This document shows positions 1 to 5,523 of a DNA stretch of 6,823 nt, piece after piece. Each line of letters opens with the position of its first letter. Within the stretch, counting starts at the first letter, position 1. Under the pieces are notes generated by a model. That model saw only the letters and a program-made list of their open reading frames with translations. It had not been told where the DNA came from and did not search any database. Position numbers and translations under genes: made by a program. Location: assembly GCA_002392385.1 (NCBI GenBank), contig DGGX01000084.1:1-6823 (forward strand), read 5' to 3'. This stretch comes from Lachnospiraceae bacterium UBA3863. GTDB lineage: Bacteria > Bacillota > Clostridia > Lachnospirales > Lachnospiraceae.

Positions 1-409
1 CCGTCAGAATGGTGCCCTCCTTGGGTTTCATGACTGCCTTGTAGGCCGTCTCGGTAGCTCTCTCAAAAGCGCTGGCCAGCAGCGGGACATCGACCTGGGT
101 CTCGCCCCTGGTCACCTTACCGTATCCCCGGATCAGCTGTGAGAGAATGACGCCGGAATTGCCTCTGGCGCCGCGAAGAGATCCCGAGGACATGGCCTTG
201 CAGATGTCCTTCATATTATCGGTATCCCCCAGAAGCACCACTTCTCTGGCGGCCGACCGGATGGTCAGGGTCATGTTCGTGCCCGTGTCTCCGTCCGGAA
301 CAGGAAAAACGTTCAGTTCGTTGATCCAGTCCTTGTGTGCCTCCAGTTCCGCCGCGCCTGCCAGGAAGATCTTCGTGATCTCTCTTGCGTTCAGTGTTTC
401 TCTGCTCAC
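1..409 (-). CDS. fakA: Fatty acid kinase ATP-binding subunit FakA (DAK2/DhaL domain, YloV family), N-terminal part only
   Basis: The first 136 codons are visible; the rest lies beyond the left edge. FakA is the cytoplasmic kinase subunit that, with a fatty-acid-binding FakB (DegV-type) protein, phosphorylates exogenous fatty acids for phospholipid synthesis (known for the family). The visible part is the N-terminal DhaL nucleotide-binding domain. NVFPVPDGDTGTNM at residues 33-46 carries the aspartates (39 and 41) that bind magnesium-ATP. The glycine-rich LRGARGNSGVILSQ follows at about residues 74-87, then a KPKEGTIL motif near the edge. The start is GTG at 409, with AGGAG at 417-421 seven bases upstream. 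It also places the DGDTG motif at the usual distance from the N terminus. The gene lies 105 bases downstream of the Asp23-family gene and is probably co-transcribed with it, matching the yloU-yloV order of Bacillus. No frameshift or missing residue is seen. Family assignment is very sure; the symbol rests on domain and neighbourhood. Confidence 0.93.
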   Translation of the reverse strand, partial: MSRETLNAREITKIFLAGAAELEAHKDWINELNVFPVPDGDTGTNMTLTIRSAAREVVLLGDTDNMKDICKAMSSGSLRGARGNSGVILSQLIRGYGKVTRGETQVDVPLLASAFERATETAYKAVMKPKEGTILT

Positions 410-514
410 CGTGTTACTCCTTTTCAGATCTGTGCCGGTCCCTGTCAGTCCCTGCACGAAATATTTCCGGCCGTACATGACCGCCGGCTCTCTCCCGCTG
501 TCTGCAGGCAGGAC

Positions 515-877
515 TCAGTCGATGAGCCTCACACCTTCCACATAGATATTGATCTTCTCCACTTCCATGCCCGTGAAATCCTCGACGCGATAACGCACAC
601 TCTGGATGAGATTATCGCATACTGTGCGGATATTGACGCCATAAGAAACGATCACATGGAAATCGATGTTCAGCTTGCCGTCCTTGCTGACGGTGACATT
701 GATCCCCTTGGTCATGGCGTCCTTGCGCAGGAGCTTCACGATCCCTTCGGAAATATTTACGCCGGCCATGCCCACGATCCCAAAGCACTCATAGGCCACG
801 GTACCGGCAAAACGAGCGATCACATCATTATCAATAGATATCTTGCCGATGTGCGTATTCATATTGGATGCCTTCAT
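515..877 (-). CDS. yloU: Asp23/Gls24 family protein (YloU type)
   Basis: A 120-residue protein of the Asp23/Gls24 (formerly DUF322) family, whose members are linked to envelope stress and membrane association; the YloU branch has no settled biochemical role. The N terminus reads IGKISIDNDVIARFAG, then an ECFGIVGMAG segment and a central KGINVTVSKDGKLNIDFHV beta region, and it ends in a KINIYVEGVRL strand. No signal peptide or membrane segment is seen. Two adjacent ATG codons compete at 880 and 877. The Shine-Dalgarno AGGAG (883-887) is only two bases from the first but five from the second, so 877 is preferred. A third ATG, 15 bases further in, is too far away. The gene is the first of an operon with fakA, is divergent from rpmB, and has its own TATAAT box. 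This neighbourhood matches B. subtilis yloU. The family call is firm; the function is not. Confidence 0.93.
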   Translation of the reverse strand: MKASNMNTHIGKISIDNDVIARFAGTVAYECFGIVGMAGVNISEGIVKLLRKDAMTKGINVTVSKDGKLNIDFHVIVSYGVNIRTVCDNLIQSVRYRVEDFTGMEVEKINIYVEGVRLID

Positions 878-921
878 CATATCTCCTCTGCGCTTCTACA
901 TTGCTCATTGCGTTCAAGAGC

Positions 922-947
922 CCGGGGTGAGAAGTTTCCCGCCCCGG
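922..947 (-). promoter_or_regulatory. GC-rich hairpin at the 5' end of the yloU-fakA transcript
   Basis: CCGGGG at 922-927 and CCCCGG at 942-947 form a perfect six-base-pair stem. After one mismatch in the minus-strand RNA there is a further G-C and a G-U pair around a short loop. If transcription starts near 951, as the -10 box predicts, the stem begins about five bases into the mRNA. It could be a stabilising 5' cap-like structure or a protein-binding leader. There is no T-tract, so it is not a terminator. The structure is seen; its function is inferred. Confidence 0.45.
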
Positions 948-957
948 TATCAAATAG

Positions 958-986
958 ATTATACCCGACAGCGATAGAAAAGAAAA
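958..986 (-). promoter_or_regulatory. Sigma-A-type promoter for yloU-fakA
   Basis: A perfect TATAAT box lies at 958-963 on the minus strand. The best -35 candidate at 17-base spacing, TTTTCT at 981-986, is weak, so the -10 box carries most of the evidence. The predicted start is a G near 951, giving a leader of about 73 bases before the ATG at 877. Confidence 0.6.
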
Positions 987-1013
987 GAGGCAATGGACAA
1001 TCGCATTTTCGGC

Positions 1014-1042
1014 TTGCAATTCTTCATTTCCTCTGCTAATAT
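1014..1042 (+). promoter_or_regulatory. Sigma-A-type promoter for rpmB
   Basis: TTGCAA (1014-1019) is separated by exactly 17 bases from TAATAT (1037-1042). A TG at 1034-1035 makes it an extended -10 element. The predicted start is a G near 1049, which leaves a short leader of about 34 bases before the rpmB start codon. The two divergent -10 boxes are about 75 bases apart, so the promoters sit back to back. Confidence 0.75.
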
Positions 1043-1082
1043 ACTAATGTTGTGATCCTGAAGAGGTTAGGAGGTGAGTATT

Positions 1083-1268
1083 ATGGCCAAATGTGATATC
1101 TGCGGCAAGGGCGCTCATTTTGGAAATAACGTCAGCCATTCTCATAGAAGATCCAACAGGATCTGGAATTCCAATGTCCAGAAGGTTGCTGTCAAGGTTA
1201 ACGGCGGCAGCAAGAGAATGCATGTCTGCACCAGCTGCCTGCGCAGCGGCAAGGTCGAGCGCGCGTAA
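1083..1268 (+). CDS. rpmB: 50S ribosomal protein L28, zinc-binding (C+) form
   Basis: A 61-residue L28, the normal bacterial length, and a structural component of the large ribosomal subunit. It begins [10 protein letters not shown] and contains the family signature [20 protein letters not shown] at residues 14-33. Two CxxC pairs (Cys4/Cys7 and Cys49/Cys52) form a zinc knuckle, so this is the C+ version rather than a zinc-free paralogue. The ATG at 1083 is preceded by AGGAGG at 1069-1074, eight bases upstream. An in-frame GTG at 1074 would add three residues but overlaps the Shine-Dalgarno, so it is rejected. The gene stands alone between its own promoter and a strong terminator, divergent from the yloU-fakA operon. 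This arrangement is conserved in Bacillota. The identification is essentially certain. Confidence 0.98.
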   Translation: MAKCDICGKGAHFGNNVSHSHRRSNRIWNSNVQKVAVKVNGGSKRMHVCTSCLRSGKVERA

Positions 1269-1304
1269 TTGACCGCCATCCGGAGAATGGATATGTTCTC
1301 AATT

Positions 1305-1337
1305 AAAAAGCACCGCATGACCGCGGTGCTTTTTTTT
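1305..1337. terminator. Bidirectional intrinsic terminator between rpmB and the gerW operon
   Basis: A perfect 12-base-pair stem, AAAAAGCACCGC (1305-1316) with its complement at 1323-1334, encloses a six-base loop. On the plus strand it runs into eight Ts (1330-1337), ending rpmB. On the minus strand the same stem ends in five Ts, suitable for ending the convergent operon whose last stop is at 1411. Confidence 0.93.
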
Positions 1338-1343
1338 CGTGTC

Positions 1344-1374
1344 TTCAGAAGTTTCTGAAATAGTTTCTTAAGAA
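1344..1374. repeat. Two short palindromes in the 3' untranslated region of the gerW operon
   Basis: TTCAGAA at 1344-1350 and TTCTGAA at 1353-1359 form a seven-base inverted repeat around GT. Five bases further on, TTCTTAAGAA at 1365-1374 is a perfect ten-base palindrome. The two share an AGAAGT/TTTCT theme. They lie between the gerW stop codon and the terminator. They may be mRNA 3'-end structure or a chance result of local low complexity; no known site is recognised. Confidence 0.3.
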
Positions 1375-1410
1375 GTCTCTTCAGGAGTCATCCCTGTCTC
1401 CTGTCTCTTC

Positions 1411-1827
1411 TCATGCCTCCGGGGCAGTCTCCGCCTCCTCGGGGAAGGCCGCCTTGGCGGCTTCCTCATCGGAAAGGATGCCGCTCTTCTCTCCCTTGAT
1501 CTTGTCCACCACCTCGGGGACCATGTCCATGATCTTCAGGAAGGTGTTGGAGTCGCGGATATTGACGACCTTGGTGACACCGTCATGAATGACGAGGACT
1601 GCCGTGGGGGACATCTTGGCACTGAAGCCGCCCATGCCCGAATCCTTGGCATTGCCGCCGTTGTTGGAGCCGGCGCCGCAGCCGATGGTCACATCCGACA
1701 GGGGGATGATCACCTGATCTCCCACGTGCACGGGTGCGCCGACGACCGTCTTGGAGGTAAGGACGCCCTCCGCGTTGTCCATCATAGCGTTGACGATCGC
1801 TCTGAAGCTGTTGTTATGCTGCGACAT
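1411..1827 (-). CDS. gerW: GerW family sporulation protein (YtfJ type)
   Basis: A 138-residue protein of the GerW/YtfJ family. In B. subtilis the protein is made in the forespore and is needed for normal L-alanine-triggered spore germination; its molecular activity is unknown. The family core is plain: a helical N terminus leading to SKTVVGAPVHVGDQVIIPLSD (residues 25-45), then VTIGCGAGS, a glycine/asparagine-rich loop to about residue 67, and the strand MSPTAVLVIHDGVTKVVNI (72-90). The last 20 residues are acidic and alanine-rich with no clear structure. AGGAG sits six bases before the ATG, inside the end of the upstream DUF2953 gene, which it overlaps by 14 bases. The two are therefore translationally linked, as ytfI and ytfJ are neighbours in Bacillus. 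GerW-like proteins also occur in some non-spore-formers, so sporulation is likely but not proved. Confidence 0.92.
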   Translation of the reverse strand: MSQHNNSFRAIVNAMMDNAEGVLTSKTVVGAPVHVGDQVIIPLSDVTIGCGAGSNNGGNAKDSGMGGFSAKMSPTAVLVIHDGVTKVVNIRDSNTFLKIMDMVPEVVDKIKGEKSGILSDEEAAKAAFPEEAETAPEA

Positions 1828-2614
1828 GTTCCGCTCCTTTCTTTCTGAGACTGCCGATCAGACGTCTGACATTACTGTTTAAAATGATGAGGACCGCGGC
1901 CGCCGCCAGATGGAACAGCCGGATGTGTCCCTTGCCTTCCGTATCCAGGTCAAAACGATAGTTCATGAAATCTGTATCCAGCCTCAGCCTTCCGTCTGTC
2001 ACCGGATAGAGATAGCCGCATACCTGCAGGACGCCGGCCCCGGCGGCCGGATCGCCCAGGCCCAGCACGCCTTTAAGATGCCAGTCCTTGGGAATGTAAT
2101 GCTGAAGAGCCCCGAAGAGCCGGGCCAGGACATAACGGATGGCCTCCTGTGTGGAGGGCCTGTCCAGTATCGCCAGATAGTGTTCTGCGCGGCGCCGGAT
2201 CTTGCCGACCTTGTCCGGTATCTCCTCCAGCTTCTGCCGGAGTGTCCGCTCATCCTTTTTCTCTTCTTCTTCGGAAGCCTCCCTGGGAGGCTCTTCCTCC
2301 TCCTTCTTGCCGGAAAGGAAACGCTCCAGCGGCAGCCTGAAGCCCAGGATGCGCACGGACAGGAGGTCTCCCGACGGCCAGGCGGCCCGGGCGCTGATCA
2401 GGTGCAGGAGCCAGCTGATCTCCACACTGCCGGCCAGTTCGTCGATCAGGGCCGGCGCGTCGATCTCTTCCCTGGCCAGGGGATCATCGATCCGCCCCCT
2501 CCACCGGTATCGCACGGGTACGAAGAGCACCAGGACAAGTACGATCACCACAAGGGCCAATACCACCAGGAGGATCGTACCGATCACTTTTAGAATTGTC
2601 AGAAGTATGCCCAT
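1814..2614 (-). CDS. ytfI: DUF2953 domain membrane protein (YtfI type)
   Basis: A 266-residue protein with an N-terminal membrane segment at residues 4-31 (almost only Leu, Val and Ile, followed by VPVRYRWRGR), so the rest is probably anchored at the membrane. A beta-rich region follows (residues 63-98). Next comes a highly charged, low-complexity linker (about 102-125) dominated by Glu and Lys, then helices. The C-terminal DUF2953 core has GVLGLGDPAAGAG (182-194) and LDTDFMNYRFDLDTEGKG (212-229), ending in a hydrophobic stretch (231-246) and a basic tail. The function is unknown; family members typically sit directly before gerW/ytfJ and are assumed to act in sporulation. The start has GGAGG five bases upstream. 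It is 12 bases after the preceding gene and overlaps gerW by 14 bases, all in one operon. Confidence 0.87.
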   Translation of the reverse strand: MGILLTILKVIGTILLVVLALVVIVLVLVLFVPVRYRWRGRIDDPLAREEIDAPALIDELAGSVEISWLLHLISARAAWPSGDLLSVRILGFRLPLERFLSGKKEEEEPPREASEEEEKKDERTLRQKLEEIPDKVGKIRRRAEHYLAILDRPSTQEAIRYVLARLFGALQHYIPKDWHLKGVLGLGDPAAGAGVLQVCGYLYPVTDGRLRLDTDFMNYRFDLDTEGKGHIRLFHLAAAAVLIILNSNVRRLIGSLRKKGAEHVAA

Positions 2615-2626
2615 GGACTCCTCCGG

Positions 2627-2968
2627 TCAACCCTGTTTCTTCTGTATACCGCGGGTAAACAGATACTTGTGCACGTCTGCCTCGCCCACTGCCAGCATGG
2701 CCTCCTCCAGGATCTGCTGTACGAGAGCCACTGCGTCGTCACGCCCGTTCGCCAGTCCCAGGATCATGGGCGGGTGCTGCCTGTACCAGGGCTGCTTGAG
2801 GTTGGCACTGTGCATGATCTCCATCTGGTCGCCCCCGCGGTCGGCGGGATTCTCCACCAGGGTGACCAGCCAGATCGAGAGCTGTCCCTGCCCCCGCACC
2901 AGCTTTCTGCGCACCTGGTCGGGATCCGTGATCTGCGGACTGACATAGAGTCTTTTGTAGAAATACAT
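2627..2968 (-). CDS. Conserved-looking small protein of unknown function
   Basis: A 113-residue soluble protein that I do not recognise as a named family, although a similar small protein seems familiar from Lachnospiraceae genomes (recall, unchecked). It begins MYFYKRLYVSPQI and has a predicted strand SIWLVTLVENP (residues 31-41). It continues with the motif DQMEIMHSANLKQPWYRQHP (47-66) and PPMILGLANGRDDAVALVQQ (66-85), then a helical C terminus ending in basic residues. There is no signal peptide, membrane segment or cysteine pair. The coding call is supported by AGGA four bases before the ATG, a seven-base gap to the upstream LicD gene whose stop codon lies inside the Shine-Dalgarno region, and a 12-base gap to the next gene. 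It is surely translated within this operon; a role cannot be given. Confidence 0.8.
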   Translation of the reverse strand: MYFYKRLYVSPQITDPDQVRRKLVRGQGQLSIWLVTLVENPADRGGDQMEIMHSANLKQPWYRQHPPMILGLANGRDDAVALVQQILEEAMLAVGEADVHKYLFTRGIQKKQG

Positions 2969-2975
2969 CGTGTCC

Positions 2976-4865
2976 TCACAATCTGTCTGCCGCGCGCAGG
3001 GTGTAGGCGCCCTGCCTCAGCCTCTTGCCGATGCGGCGGGCATTGCTGCACATCTCGGCATACTCTTCCTCTGTGACGGCGGACATGGCCTGTCTGAGCT
3101 CAGTAAGGGAGGACACCGTGAGTCCGCACCTGTTTCTCTCCACGAAGGCAGCCAGAGCCGCTTCCTTCCAGATGATCACCGGCAGACCGGAAGCCAGATA
3201 GAGGGAGGTCTTGTGGGGGTTGTTGATCCGCAGATAGGCCCCGTAGACCCCGCTGCAGCCGTCGGCGCTGTCGCCGTCCCAGACGAGACCATAACTCCCC
3301 CGCATGGCGCCGGGCAGGTCCTCGGGCGGGAAGGAACCCATATAGCGGATCCTCTCCGTCTCTTCTCCTTCGAAGCCCACGCCGTAGAGGGCCCAGTCCA
3401 CATCCTCCGGCAGCGCGTATACATAACCGGCCTTGTGCCTGCGCAGGGTCCCGGCAATGACCACGGGAAGGTCACGTCCTGTCTCCGCCTGCAGCTTCTC
3501 GTCGCCGATCAGATAATCAAAGATCCCCAGGGTGATCATGCGTCCCGCGGGAATGCCCATGGAGACCAGCTTCTCCTTCATGCCCCGGTTATGGACGATA
3601 ATGGCATCGCAGACCCGCAGGCAGTCCTTCTCCTCGATCTGCAGACGCAGGCGCTCTCCGGCCGACAGATCCGACCGCAGGGCAGCCCTGAGCATGTCCA
3701 GATCGTGGATCAGGAGGACGATCTTCACGCCCCGTCTCCTGACCTCTCTGAGCACCAGAGAGTCCGTGATGAAATGGTTGACCAGGGGGAACTGGACCAG
3801 GAGCGTGTCCCCGCTGCCCAGGTCAGCCAGCGCCTTGCTCCAGATGCGGCGGAGCTTCTCATGGTAGAGGAGCTTCTGCGCCTTGTTCTGGGCGGCCCTG
3901 TCCTCCGCGGGAACATCGATCAGGATCCCCTCCCAGCCGGCGCCCGTCAGAATGGCGTCCACGTCGTCTCTGGCCTTGATGCCGGCCGTCCTGGCGTAGC
4001 CGTCCTCCGTGCGGATCTCCCGGGTGAAGAATCGTCGGCCGCCGCTCTGCGCGCCTTCCTCTTCCACCCAGACGTCCATATCGTGAGTCCGCCTCTTGTC
4101 CTCGGGGGGCAGCTGCATATAATCGCCGTAGAGGGACCGCAGATAGAGGTCCCAGCAGGAGGGCGCGTTGCAGGAGATCCCCTCGAAGTCCACCTTCACC
4201 GTCTCCAGGAAGGCGTCCCGGGGCATGCGCTCCTGGGGCCCGTAGCCGAAATTGATGCAGCCGATATACTCTGTATCCTCCACCCGGTAGGTGCGGCAGA
4301 GCTTATCGATCATGGCACAGACACGTTCCTTGCCGATAGGCCTGGCAAGGACCTTGAAGACCGGCTTGATCGCGGCCTTGAGACGGGTCTTGCCCTCGCC
4401 CAGACGGGCATACTGGATCTTGAGGACCTTGCGCAGGAAGAGGCTCTTCTTAAACATCCTCTCCAGCTCCCTGTCATCCGCCGGCAGTCCGTCGGAGGGC
4501 ATGACGTCGATCCAGAGACTGCGCTCCGTCTCATCGTCGTCATAGAGCTTGCGGATGGAGGTCCTGGTGTCGTAGATCTTGGCAAAAGGATAGGCCAGAT
4601 TGTGCAGCTCATAGGCCGCGGCGCGGTAGGGACCGTAATTCTCCACCTCGTGGGCCACCTTGATGAAGGCATCATAGTCCGGCCGGGGCATGAGAAGATC
4701 CACGTCATCGTCCCAGGGTATGAAGCCCTTGTGACGGATGGCGCCGAGCAGGGAGCCGCCGGCAAGACACCAGCGCAGTCCGTGGGCCTCACACACGTTG
4801 ATGTAGGCCTTCAGGATCCCCAGTTCATATTCATGTATTTCCTGTAAAGTGAGTTTTTTCTTCAT
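2976..4865 (-). CDS. LicD-family transferase fused to a Gtf3-like galactofuranosyl/glucosyltransferase
   Basis: A 629-residue two-domain protein. Residues 1 to about 266 are a LicD domain, a family that transfers phosphocholine or similar phospho-substituents to cell-surface glycans. GGSLLGAIRHKGFIP (36-50) runs into WDDDVD (51-56), whose aspartates are the expected metal ligands. LWIDVMPSDG (118-127) and the C-terminal YGDYMQLPPEDKR (246-258) are typical of LicD. After a short linker, about 289-629 resemble the Gtf3/beta-1,6-galactofuranosyltransferase GT-B family: VQFPLVNHFITDSLVLREV (357-375), LIHDLDMLR (385-393), GSFPPEDLP (510-518), GLVWDGDSADGCSGVYGAYL (526-545) and NNPHKTSLYLASGLPVIIW (548-566). 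No signal peptide or membrane span is seen, so it acts on the cytoplasmic face. The substrate is unknown. The start is fixed by an in-frame TGA two codons upstream, yet there is no Shine-Dalgarno (see the promoter entry). It is the first gene of an operon ending in gerW. Each domain is usually a separate protein; no frameshift is needed to join them here. Confidence 0.9.
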   Translation of the reverse strand: MKKKLTLQEIHEYELGILKAYINVCEAHGLRWCLAGGSLLGAIRHKGFIPWDDDVDLLMPRPDYDAFIKVAHEVENYGPYRAAAYELHNLAYPFAKIYDTRTSIRKLYDDDETERSLWIDVMPSDGLPADDRELERMFKKSLFLRKVLKIQYARLGEGKTRLKAAIKPVFKVLARPIGKERVCAMIDKLCRTYRVEDTEYIGCINFGYGPQERMPRDAFLETVKVDFEGISCNAPSCWDLYLRSLYGDYMQLPPEDKRRTHDMDVWVEEEGAQSGGRRFFTREIRTEDGYARTAGIKARDDVDAILTGAGWEGILIDVPAEDRAAQNKAQKLLYHEKLRRIWSKALADLGSGDTLLVQFPLVNHFITDSLVLREVRRRGVKIVLLIHDLDMLRAALRSDLSAGERLRLQIEEKDCLRVCDAIIVHNRGMKEKLVSMGIPAGRMITLGIFDYLIGDEKLQAETGRDLPVVIAGTLRRHKAGYVYALPEDVDWALYGVGFEGEETERIRYMGSFPPEDLPGAMRGSYGLVWDGDSADGCSGVYGAYLRINNPHKTSLYLASGLPVIIWKEAALAAFVERNRCGLTVSSLTELRQAMSAVTEEEYAEMCSNARRIGKRLRQGAYTLRAADRL

Positions 4866-4872
4866 AATTCAA

Positions 4873-4901
4873 AGTATAATCCATCTGAAAAAGTATGTCC
4901 A
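4873..4901 (-). promoter_or_regulatory. Sigma-A-type promoter giving a leaderless LicD-Gtf3 mRNA
   Basis: On the minus strand TGGACA (4896-4901) is exactly 17 bases from TATACT (4873-4878), each one base from consensus. The expected transcription start, seven bases past the -10 box, is 4866 or 4865, and 4865 is the A of the ATG. No AGGAGG-like sequence precedes the ATG; the seven bases between the -10 box and the start codon read TTGAATT. Every other complete gene here has a recognisable Shine-Dalgarno, so the absence stands out. Confidence 0.7.
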
Positions 4902-4961
4902 CCATCCCGCGCACAGGAATGACCGGCTTTGATCCGCCGATTTCACGATCTCTGTACCCAT

Positions 4962-5006
4962 GAATTGGAAAAAAGAGTTGACAGGCGCCGACTTTTTCAC
5001 TAAGAT
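4962..5006 (+). promoter_or_regulatory. Sigma-A-type promoter for rpsT with an A-rich upstream element
   Basis: A consensus TTGACA (4978-4983) lies 17 bases from TAAGAT (5001-5006). Directly upstream, 4962-4977 is A-rich, including a run of six As, and could act as an UP element, as expected for a ribosomal protein gene. The predicted start is a G near 5013. The -35 box faces away from the LicD-Gtf3 -35 box across about 76 bases in which I see no clear operator. Confidence 0.72.
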
Positions 5007-5012
5007 ACACAT

Positions 5013-5147
5013 GTATGCGCGGAGAGCACCGTGTCTTCTCTTTGTGCGTATATGTCGGTTATCACTCGCGCGGCTGCAACGATACCGGCGCAGGAACAGA
5101 ACAATAATATATCAGATCAAAGTATATGTCACGGAGGTATCCACATT
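5013..5147 (+). promoter_or_regulatory. Long leader of rpsT, possibly structured
   Basis: The predicted untranslated leader is about 135 bases, long for a single small ribosomal protein gene. GATACC at 5081-5086 is complementary to GGTATC at 5136-5141, which covers the end of the Shine-Dalgarno GGAGGT (5133-5138). GCGC...GAG at 5017-5024 can pair with CTCGCGC at 5065-5071, with one bulged base. GTATATGTC is repeated at 5048-5056 and 5122-5130. I do not recognise a named leader family. A regulatory role, such as S20 feedback on its own mRNA, is inference. Confidence 0.4.
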
Positions 5148-5414
5148 ATGGCAAATATCAAATCTGCCAAGAAGAGAATTCTCACCAGCGCCAAGAAGGC
5201 TGCGCGCAATAAGTCTGTGAAGTCCGAGATCAAGACAGCCGTCAAGAAGGTCCGTACCGCGATCGAAGCCAGCGACAAGGCTGCCGCTGCTGCCGCTCTG
5301 ACCAAGGCTGCTTCCACCATCGACAGTGCTGCCGGCAAGGGCGTTCTTCACAAGAACACCGCTGCCCGCAAGGTCTCCCGTCTCGCGGATGCCGTCAACA
5401 AGATCGAGGGCTGA
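5148..5414 (+). CDS. rpsT: 30S ribosomal protein S20
   Basis: An 88-residue S20, the standard length, a primary binder of 16S rRNA in the small subunit. The N-terminal signature MANIKSAKKRILTSAKKAAR (1-20) is diagnostic. Long lysine- and alanine-rich helices follow, including an alanine run around residues 45-51. The C-terminal GKGVLHKNTAARKVSRLA (63-80) is the conserved S20 ending. The ATG at 5148 has GGAGGT nine bases upstream. In-frame codons further upstream extend the reading frame to 5031, but they have no Shine-Dalgarno and no S20-like residues, so they are leader. The gene is monocistronic between its own promoter and terminator, divergent from the LicD-Gtf3 operon and convergent with the COG0523 GTPases. 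The identification is certain. Confidence 0.98.
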   Translation: MANIKSAKKRILTSAKKAARNKSVKSEIKTAVKKVRTAIEASDKAAAAAALTKAASTIDSAAGKGVLHKNTAARKVSRLADAVNKIEG

Positions 5415-5438
5415 TCACGATTTATCTTAAAAGCATTT

Positions 5439-5478
5439 AAACAGGGCCGACGCATTGCTGCGCCGGCCCTGTTTTTTT
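5439..5478 (+). terminator. Intrinsic terminator of rpsT
   Basis: ACAGGGCCG plus CGCA (5441-5454) pairs with TGCG plus CGGCCCTGT (5459-5472), with one A-C mismatch and a TTGC loop. Two extra A-T pairs close the base, and the stem runs into seven Ts (5472-5478). The minus strand has only TTTAAAT after the stem, so it would end the convergent GTPase operon less well. A second hairpin with a perfect six-pair core (5483-5488 with 5495-5500) lies just beyond and may act as a backup. Confidence 0.92.
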
Positions 5479-5523
5479 ATGTCTGCCGTTTTACCGGCAG
5501 GCCCCCTTTTTAAAAGCTCCGGA

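Noticed and set aside
458..467. GAAATATTTC palindrome as a possible operator
   Set aside because: It lies between two co-transcribed genes with no promoter beside it. A ten-base AT palindrome can arise by chance, and a similar sequence occurs inside the yloU coding region near 750.
831..1019. A 62-codon minus-strand frame upstream of and overlapping yloU
   Set aside because: It spans the TATAAT promoter and would start before transcription does. It has no ribosome binding site or family resemblance.
335..1039. A 234-codon plus-strand open frame across yloU
   Set aside because: It overlaps fakA, yloU and both divergent promoters and has no Shine-Dalgarno. Both minus-strand genes are recognised families.
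2970..4847. A 625-codon open frame on the plus strand opposite the LicD-Gtf3 gene
   Set aside because: It mirrors a GC-rich real gene almost end to end. It lacks a ribosome binding site, its translation is low-complexity with no domain motif, and the minus strand has clear LicD and Gtf3 motifs.
4960..5220. An 86-codon plus-strand frame running through the rpsT leader into the gene
   Set aside because: It starts upstream of the predicted transcript start and runs out of frame into rpsT. The internal ATG at 5011 is also just before the predicted start and lacks a Shine-Dalgarno.
5483..5500. Hairpin CTGCCG/CGGCAG as the terminator of the COG0523 operon
   Set aside because: On the minus strand it is followed by ACATAAAAAAAC, not a T-tract. 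At best it is a weak backup structure for rpsT on the plus strand.
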